Shown here: one piece after another, positions 56,561 through 64,000 of the stretch
How the letters are laid out: each line of letters starts with the position of its first letter
Position numbering within the stretch: position 1 is the stretch's first letter
Source: Ophiostoma sp. CBS 140.51
Lineage: Eukaryota > Ascomycota > Sordariomycetes > Ophiostomatales > Ophiostomataceae
Reading direction: 5' to 3'
DNA length: 64,000 nucleotides
Assembly (NCBI GenBank): GCA_029298735.1
Contig: JANSLP010000150.1
Span: 1-64,000 of the forward strand
The notes under the pieces: generated by a model
Database searches by the model: none
What the model was told of the DNA's origin: nothing
The model's input: only the letters and a program-made list of their open reading frames with translations
Position numbers and translations under genes: made by a program

Positions 56561-58601
56561 TATGAGGTAAGGCAGATAAATGTGCAGACGCACAATGAGC
56601 CGGATGTACATATGGATTGTGGCGTACCTCGATACACTTACAGATAGCATGCGTCCATTGCCGGACTTTGTTTTTCATGTTTTATTCACACTTTTACCAA
56701 CATCATCTTGTCATTTATTTATTCGTGACGATCCCTTTACCATAAAGTCGGCGCAGCAGGGCATGCCGAGAGAGAAAACGGGGATTGGCAGCATGGAGTG
56801 AAACAAGGAACGAGCAAACGAGAGCCGCGGAAGCTGCAAAATGTACAAAAAGCTATCCTGCTGCTGTCCTTGTCGCGTTGGCAGAATTCTTGCTGATCGA
56901 CAGGAGTATTGCAGAGCTTCCCCGTTTGGTACTGAGCATGTACCTACGTACACAGAAAGAGCGTTCTTGCCGTCGCATCCCACTTGCACATGACAGTCAA
57001 CCATTTCTGTGCGCGAAATTGCGCTGTAATTTCCACTATCAGAAGAACGTTATGCATGCCACGCTCGCCAAGCTGGCGCGCTTACTGCATGCCCGGCCAC
57101 ACTGGGCGCAATCTGGAATGTATTGTTATTTTCTATGAGCTTATGTTCTAGATTTGATTTTTGCGTACATGGCAAACCTTTTTCTCCTCCGTGAGGTGCA
57201 TCTCTTTCACTTATTAATCTCTGATATTGCTGTACATGTATTACTGCCCCAAAAAAGGGACAGATCGCGCCTGCCAGCCCAGCCTCCATCTGTAAAGAGA
57301 GGCTACTGCAACCCCCTAAACCGGACCCCCACTGAAATACAGATAGAGGCCCCAAGAATTTCTGTCAAGCGTGACTGGAAGCTGCGTGTCACAAACGGCT
57401 TAGCGCATGTGGTTTGCGTGCCTTGGGCAGCACAAGAACGACAGGAGCGACGCGTAAAGTGGATACGCAGTGTGCCGCCAAAAGCAGGAACAAGGGACTG
57501 GTGCCAGCTAAAAACCAAGCTGGCGCTGGCGCTAGCGTGGCGGGCCTGGCCTGGGCTTGGTGTCAGTGGGTGGATTGGTTTCTTGGTGGGAAGGGTGGTG
57601 GCCGAGCGGGTTGACCCCTGGCGCGAAGCGCCCAAGAAAGGGAAAAGATGGGGAAGGAACGCAGCGAACGCAGCTGCCCTTCTGTGAATTGGCAAATTGC
57701 CCGGGCTGGCTCCTGCGGCTCGCGCCCTCCTATTTTGACATCAGCCTCTTCAATAAAAGGCAATCAAGCGCTGGAATTTGGCGAGCAAAAGGGGAAAGAA
57801 CGAAAGAAGGAAGGCACGGAAGCAAAAGGCTGGCAAAAGGGGAATAGGAAAATAATATTGGGAAACAGCCAACAACAGCCGTAGCTTTGCACTCCTTCTC
57901 TTTTGTCCGTCCGTATATTTTGTCCTACACAATTCTCTATCTTCATTTCGAAGGGCCCTTTTCGAAACGCTTGATTGTTCGACCTGCGTATACACAATTA
58001 CGTCGGACCCTGTCACCCATTTGTCTTTGTTGCGTCTCGCCGACCCTGTGGAATGCGTTCGCTGTCCGCTGACTGCTAGTTTTCATTGGGCCATCCAACC
58101 CCCCTTGGATCGTCGGTCTCAGATCCTCCAAAGCATTTTCTCCTTTTTCTTTTTTTCTCTTTTTTCTTCTTTCCCATAGCCGAGTACGCCTTACTGCTGT
58201 TGTTATCTTTTCTCCGGGCAAACATTATACCAGCGAATTTGTTTCCTTTTCTCGCGCGACGGTCCATCTCGAAAAGTCTCGTTCTTTTACCGGCAAAAAC
58301 TCCGTATTCTACCATCATCCCTACGGTCCGCAGAAAATCGAGCCCCTGTCAACGAATCCCGCGAACACAACCCCAACTACCGCCCTCCTCTTTACACATT
58401 TTCGCCATTTCGTCGCAAATCGCCTTGCCATGGCCTAACGAGGACGCACGATACGCGGCGCTTGCTTGTTGGGACTCTGGCCAGAGGCCCCTACTGGACT
58501 TTGAACGATTTCACAGACGCGAGACAAGACTCGCGAGAATCTGACTTTACCCTCATCGCCACGCGATACAACGACATACGAGCGACACACGACCAACCAC
58601 G
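56561..58601. other. Dsc2-like 3' flank and promoter/leader of the Uds1-domain gene
   Basis: This 2.0-kb interval lies between two plus-strand genes. The last 700 bases are C/T-rich on the plus strand, the same kind of leader seen at SOK1. No frame with family resemblance is found, nor an RNA gene or transposon. Confidence 0.5.
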
Positions 58602-61477
58602 ATGAACGGCCTAGGAGCCAGGAAAGCGTTCGGCCTTGGGCCGGACGGACCGTCCCCCTTTCAGGACGTGGTGCCTACAGGCCGCGCGATGGCGAAGGGC
58701 TACCGTCAAGAGATCATTGACGGATTTGAGGCAGAACGGCCACGATACAACCCTGTGAGTCCGAGCCCCAGACTTCTCACATACATGAAGAATGATGTCG
58801 GAATCTACGTGAGAGGGAACAGCACTAACCGCTGGCCCTGTTTTATAGATGAATGCCGACCGCCCGCAAAGCTCACCACTCGTCGACCTCAAGGACCCGA
58901 TCCAGGTCCATTTACTCACCGAAACAGCACTGTCCGACAGCCGAGAATGGGTCATCCTATCCCAAGAAGAGGTGGACGACTTGAAGAAGCAGTGCCAATC
59001 AATCACACAACGCATCGAGCAGACGCAGGCCAATCTAGCCATCCAATCCAAGTACCGTGATGCCGCCATCTCCATGGCAAAACTGTACTCGCCGGGGAAG
59101 CGGAAGAGTGTTGTGAGCAACCGCAGCAGCAGTGATGCCGACGCAGAGCGGTTAGCCTGTGAACGGCGGTGCGAGGAGCTTGCGTCAGAACTGTTCACAT
59201 TAGAAAAGCGCCTCATGGAGCCACAACGGAAACTCTTCCAACACACGGCCGGCATCCTGCAGTTGACTCACAGGGCCGCTTCACGAAACAAGAATGCCGA
59301 CGGCCCGACGCTGCCCATCAACGGAATACCCGGGAGCCCTGAAAGCATGTACACGTATTCGAACGGTCGCGAGAGCATGGAGCTTGTCTCTGGCAACGAC
59401 GGCATGTTCGACGACCGCAGCCTATATCTCCCCATCGACCAACCATTCGACCCATCCGGTCGCCGGAAGAACGCCATCGAGATCCCTCAAAAATCACCTA
59501 TCCGAAAAGAGACAATGGAGCTTCGTGAAGAGAGCGATCGCCTGCGCGATGTCAACACACGGCTGCAGGTTGAATGCGACCAGCTTCGAGCTGCGAGCGA
59601 CTCACTTGGTCTTGAGCTTGCCGCATTACAAAGAGAAAGCGGCGAGCGGCTGCAGTCCATGTCGGACGCTGAGCGGCAAATCGAGGACCTGAACGGTCGC
59701 CTTCGCGAGATTATTGTGCGGTTCAACCCAAAGAAGAACGGCGGCTATGAAGGCCCTCCGGCCGGCAACAGCAACGAGCCAGGAGACGGCCTTGCTATGC
59801 AGATTCAGTACCTCACTGAAGGTCTTGGTGTAGCACAGCAGGAGCAGGAGATCAATGCGTCGGAGACTGCAAGACAAGCTGACCTGGGAGGTGCTCTCAC
59901 ACAGTTTGAAAGCCGTCTGGCCGCCGTCAACGGCCAGCTGCAGCGCATTGTTTCCGCTTCCGCTTCTTCACTTGCCCCAATCCCGTCTGTCTCTGGCGTT
60001 GCCTCTGGCATTGGTCTTGGCAACCAGCTGAACTGGCTGGAGGACGTCCTACCCACCATTGAGTCTGAAGTCGACCGTGCAGCCGAGGTTGCCAACGCAT
60101 CTGCCTCAAGTCAACAAGCTGTCCAGCAGGTAGACACGATCCTTATGGGCTTGTGGGACATTATCCAGTCTGGCTTCGCTGATCAGCAGAAGAGGCGGGA
60201 GGAGCGCAAGACAGCAAGAGCATCCATGGGCCTTGGCGCCGACGAAGACGACGAGTCAGGCGACGAGTCGCCCATCAGCCCGAGTGAGACGTACTCGCTG
60301 CAAGGCTTCTCAGCCAAGGTGCAGTGGCTGTATTCGCAGACGACCAAGCTGCGCGAGCACAAGTCTGTTCTTAAGCGCCAGATTAAGCAGCAGCGTGAGC
60401 TGAACAACAAGTCTGACGCGGAGAAGGATGAGGAGCTCCAAAACAAGGTCGCCGAGCTGCAGACGACAGCCGCTGCCCTGCAGAATAAGACCGTTGAGCT
60501 TCAGCAGACACAGCGGGCAGCCGAAGACGCACAGGAACAGCTGGCTCGGACGCTACTCGACCTGAACGAGGCACAGGAAACGATTGCCAATAAGGACAGA
60601 GAGGTGGCCTCGAACAGCCGGTCCATTGAGCAGCAACTGTCGGAGCGCACGACCAAGCTGGCAGCTCTGGAGGCACAGAGCGCCCAGATGCAGGCGGCCG
60701 TCGACAAGGCAGAAGCCAACGTCGCCACTCTCACGGCCCAGCTCCAGGAGGCGGCCGAGGCGCGCGACACAGCCGCTGCCAACGCTGAGAAGGCGGCCAA
60801 GGATGTGCAGGCCCGGGATGCCGAGCTTGAGGAGCTCAACGCTATGGTGGTGGAGCTCAAGACCGAGGCCACGATTGCCAAGGCAGAGCTAGAGGGCGCG
60901 TACGGCTCTCGTACCCAGCGCGCCAAGGATGTGGCAGCGTACTCCAAGTCAGCCGAGAACGAGGAGCTGCAAACACAGCTCGACAAGATGAAAAAGGAGC
61001 TCACGAGTACGCTCAAGGAGTACGAGGACCTAACCAAGGACACGATCGCGGCAGAGCGCGAGAAGCTGGATCTCGAGGGTCAACTTGACGATGCACTTGC
61101 CGCCAAGGCCTCGATCGAAGCGGATGCGCGCGCCACCCGAGAGAAACTCGAGGCAGCTGTGGCCGCTCTCAAGGAGGAACTCGATGCCGAAAAGCTCAAG
61201 GTTGCGCCTGCTTCTGGTGGCGGTACATCGCGTGCCGGTGCCAGCATGCTGAGCGAGCAGTTCCGGGCGACAATGAAGGAGGAGCGCAAGAAGTTCCAGG
61301 AGGAGCTAAGGGTGAGTGACCCCTTTTTTCCCTAGTTGTGACATTATGATGTTTTCACACACACAGGCTAACTAACAACCGCAGAACGAACAAGCACAGA
61401 GACGGAAGCTCGAGGACGAGGTCCGCACGCTCAAGCGGGCTGCGGGTCCTGGCAAGAGCCCTCTGAGTCCACGATAA
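58602..61477 (+). CDS. Uds1-domain coiled-coil protein (septation)
   Basis: The protein carries an 'up-regulated during septation 1' domain, a fungal family named after an S. pombe gene induced at septation; its biochemical role is unknown. Exons are 58602-58754, 58849-61311 and 61385-61477, giving 902 residues. Introns are 94 and 73 nt with GTGAGT donors. Exon 1 encodes 51 residues, including GRAMAKGYRQEIIDGFEAER. The Uds1 domain (about 60-185) starts VDLKDPIQVHLLTETALSDS and contains REWVILSQEEVDDLKKQ. The rest is predicted coiled coil, broken by a Ser/Asp-rich link near 460-500. The densest coiled coil is about 530-820. The last exon adds NEQAQRRKLEDEVRTLKRA, continuing the coil in register. 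The final intron has a second AG (61364-61365), which would lead straight to a stop, so the CCGCAG acceptor is chosen. A role in septum or cortical structures is inferred from the family name only. Confidence 0.88.
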
Positions 61478-62222
61478 GCAATGCCTTGCTTGTCAGCTTT
61501 GCTTCTATTTGTCATGGTATTATTGCGCCATTTTCCTCGACTGTATCTCTTTTTCTTTCTATTTCTTATTTTTCGTCTTGTCGGGACCTTTGTCATCTCG
61601 ACAGACCATATGCATCAAATATGCGGTGGACAGCATAACGGAGTCTCGCGGCGCTTTCATTTCGTTCGTTTTGATGTTTCTGATTTCATTTCTTTTGTTG
61701 TTTATCTTTCCATCCTGTATTTTTGGACACTTTGTTGTCTATTGTAGATTTACTTCCATCCCATCTTCCCCCGGCATTTTGGATATAGCCTTTGAGGGGA
61801 TGCAGCATTCTAGGGGAGCAACACGGCGCCGTTTTGGCAAGAACTTGGATAGGTCCCTGTACCGAGGAGGCATACACCACTGCATGAAGCCTTGTGTTTG
61901 CAAGTATTTTGTTGGATTAAAATAGACTTGTGTTTCTTCGGTTTGGCTCTTTGTCGTGTTAATGTCTTCGCCTTCCTTCCTATTTTGGAGGGCGATATCG
62001 CTGCACGTGATCACCCATAACAACGGACAAGCTAACGTCATCCCGTCACTAATCGCCGCACAACCCACCATCATATCAACTATTTTCGGCGATGAGTATG
62101 AGTCGTTCAAACCATCTCCAATGGTGACTATCAAAAATCACGAAACGAGACAAAACGAGATCATCAGGACCCTCTGATAGAAACGTATATTTCCATCCCT
62201 CCCCCCACACACACCGGTGCCA
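61478..62222. promoter_or_regulatory. Uds1 gene 3' flank and promoter of the PLP-homeostasis gene
   Basis: The first half is T-rich 3' flank. In the second half, CACGTGATCAC at 62004-62014 contains a CACGTG E-box of the kind bound by Cbf1-type bHLH factors. It lies about 210 bp upstream of the next ATG. A CT-rich patch immediately precedes that ATG. Confidence 0.45.
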
Positions 62223-63144
62223 ATGGGAGACGACAACTCTGCCGCCACCGCGCCGTCCACGGAGATGAAGGTCGATCCGGCACGTGCCGCGGCCTTGGCT
62301 GCCAACCTTGCGGCTGTCAAGGAACGGCTTGTCGCTGCCGTCTCATCATCTGCGGCGGCACAAAACGTACGCCTCGTGGCCGTCAGCAAGCTCAAGCCGG
62401 CCAACGACATCCTGGCGCTGCACCAGCCCGGCGCGGGGCAGGAGGGTCAACTGCACTTCGGCGAGAACTATGCGCAGGAGCTGCGCGACAAAGCAGCTTT
62501 GCTGCCACGAAGCATCCAGTGGCACTTTATCGGTGGCCTGCAGTCGGGTTCGTCCCCCACCGTATCCCATCGTTCGTCCCGTTTCTTCATCTAACAGCAT
62601 AGGCCACTGCAAGAACCTTGCGCGCATCCGCAACATTTGGTGCATCTCCAGTGTCGACTCGGCCAAAAAGGCCAAGTTGCTTGACACAGCACGGGGTGCG
62701 TTCCGCAAAGAGGCGGAGGCCGCTGCCGCTTCTTCTGGCGAGGCCGGCGATATTGGACCTATCCACATCCACGTCCAGGTCAACACCTCGGGCGAGGAGA
62801 GCAAGTCCGGCTGCGAGCCCGGCGACGAGACCCTGGCGCTCTGCCGTACAATCGCTGAGGAGTGCCCCAACCTCAAGCTGCTTGGCCTCATGACCATTGG
62901 CGCTATTGCACGGAGCAAGGCCGTGGCCGTCGATGATTCTCAGGAGAACCCAGACTTTGTGGCTCTCCGCGAGCAGCGTGACCTGGTGACCAAGGAGCTC
63001 GGACTGTCGGCGCCGCTGGAGCTCAGCATGGGCATGAGCGACGATTTTGCGAGCGCCGTGGCCTCGGGCAGCGGCGAGGTGCGCATCGGGAGCACAATTT
63101 TTGGTCTGCGGCCGGCCAAGGCGGACGCAAAACTGACAGTCTAG
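62223..63144 (+). CDS. PLP-homeostasis protein (YggS/PROSC/PLPBP family)
   Basis: This is a non-catalytic pyridoxal-phosphate-binding protein with an alanine-racemase-like barrel, which keeps cellular PLP balanced. Exons are 62223-62547 and 62603-63144, giving 288 residues. The 55-nt intron has a GTTCGT donor and a CATAG acceptor; the AG six bases earlier would give an in-frame stop. The PLP lysine is Lys56 in LVAVSKLKPA. HFGENYAQEL and WHFIGGLQS are family motifs. The spliced junction gives LQS|GHCKNLARI. The C-terminal half has HVQVNTSGEESKSG, LGLMTIGA and MGMSDDFASAVASGS, and ends with RIGSTIFG, all matching the family. The N-terminal 20 residues are an unconserved extension. The start is ATG at 62223; a GTG two codons upstream is ignored. 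AATAAA at 63219-63224 is a plausible polyadenylation signal. Confidence 0.94.
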
Positions 63145-64000
63145 CTCACTTGCAGGGCGGTCCTGTCATTTGCGGCCATAGCTCCGAGGTGCGGGTGCGT
63201 CGTGTTGCTCAGGGATAGAATAAAATACAGACGAAATAATGCCAATACAAAAGATAACAATCTTTCTGATAGACTTACTCGCTTGTGGTTCGTGCAACGT
63301 GCAACATGCAACCCAACGTTCCAACAGCTGTACGTAGCATAAGAAGCATGCCCTTATTAACAAGGCTGCCCTCCCGTCTGTATGACATACAATAGTTGCA
63401 AATTCCAGAAAAGTCTAGACGGTTTCTGTTATCTCAAGTCTGTTTTCATCTCTTCTTTTGGGTCTTCCTCCGAAAAAGTCTCATCGTCGTCGATCACCCC
63501 GATTCATGCCATGCGATCGTAGTTGTCGCTTTCATCCCATCATAATGCATGATGAACCGGAGGCGGGAGGTGAAGCAGATGTGTTCCCGTGCAGATCGCG
63601 GTGAAGGAGAGCTGGTGTGTTTTGATCAGGAAAATGTGTGCCAACGATTGGGGTTCTTATTCTGTTGTGTTTTACTGTGCGAAGTCAGCTTCAGCTGCTC
63701 GTGTTTGGTCTTCTTGTTTTCTAGCCTGCAGCCTTAAGTTTGAGAACATGTCAGTACCTTTTTGTGTGTGTACTCGACGCATTTATACTTCATGCTGTAG
63801 TAATCTTTATACTGCTTTGTGTTTCCAATTCAATTTTGACCGGATCTTATTTCCATAGGAATATGTGTTTTATTTTGCTTTTTGCTTTTTGCTTTTCGAT
63901 ATCTATTTTTCTTCCTTTTTTTTTTGTAAAGCAGGAGAAAAATAAAAATAAAAATAAAGACAAAAAATACAGCCTTATATAATGCATATAAATGAGCTAC
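63145..64000. other. 3' flank of the PLP-homeostasis gene, window end
   Basis: The first 80 bases contain the AATAAA signal. The remainder is AT-rich and ends in an AATAAA/AAAAT-rich tract at 63,940-63,970. No gene is supported; a neighbour may begin beyond the window. Confidence 0.5.

Noticed and set aside
1..64000. A secondary-metabolite cluster, mating-type locus or CRISPR array
   Set aside because: None of the supported genes is a synthase, transporter or pathway regulator, no HMG or alpha-box mating gene is present, and no spaced direct repeats were found.

Overview
The window is nuclear DNA of a filamentous ascomycete (Pezizomycotina). Sordariomycetes is the most likely class; Ophiostomatales or Magnaporthales would fit, but the genus cannot be fixed from sequence alone. 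The evidence is short (55-95 nt) GT...AG introns with CTNAC-type branch points, GC-rich third codon positions inside genes against CT-rich flanks, single-gene transcription units, and a purely fungal protein set (Mif2/CENP-C, Sey1, Vph1, a Uds1-domain protein, an ING-PHD protein, a Dsc2-type rhomboid pseudoprotease). No bacterial, viral or transposon coding sequence was recognised, and no tRNA or rRNA.

Layout. Bases 1-14,000 are gene-dense: a small SET-domain protein (-), Mif2/CENP-C (-) divergent from RNase H2 subunit A (+), the ER-fusion GTPase Sey1 (-), then TAF13 (-) divergent from a 72-residue Kish protein (+). Bases 13,880-34,149 form a gap of about 20 kb in which I can support no protein gene with confidence. 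It ends at the TCP11/Sok1-family gene (+), which is preceded by several kilobases of pyrimidine-rich leader with one clear consensus intron. Bases 38,480-44,397 hold the V-ATPase a-subunit (-) and an F-box/leucine-rich-repeat protein (-). A second gene-poor stretch covers 44.4-49.3 kb. Bases 49,278-63,144 hold an ING-family PHD protein (-), a cis-prenyltransferase (-) divergent from a Dsc2-like protein (+), a Uds1-domain coiled-coil protein (+) and a PLP-homeostasis protein (+).

Thirteen protein genes are supported. Eleven are well resolved at exon level because the spliced frames rejoin conserved family sequence; Sok1 and RNase H2A are single-exon. They form no pathway cluster. They are housekeeping functions: chromatin and centromere (SET, Mif2, TAF13, ING), genome maintenance (RNase H2A), ER/Golgi/vacuole biology (Sey1, Kish, V-ATPase a, cis-prenyltransferase, Dsc2-like), signalling or protein turnover (Sok1, F-box), septation (Uds1) and cofactor homeostasis (PLPBP). 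Most adjacent + and - genes share short divergent promoters, several with CCAAT boxes.

The best candidates for something undescribed are in the 20-kb gap. One is a minus-strand candidate near 27.2-27.6 kb encoding two membrane-spanning segments in one frame separated by a single TGA, under what looks like its own pyrimidine-rich leader. There are also two further short coding-like minus-strand exons (16.4 and 18.1-18.4 kb). None is proven; transcript data and comparison with related species would decide.
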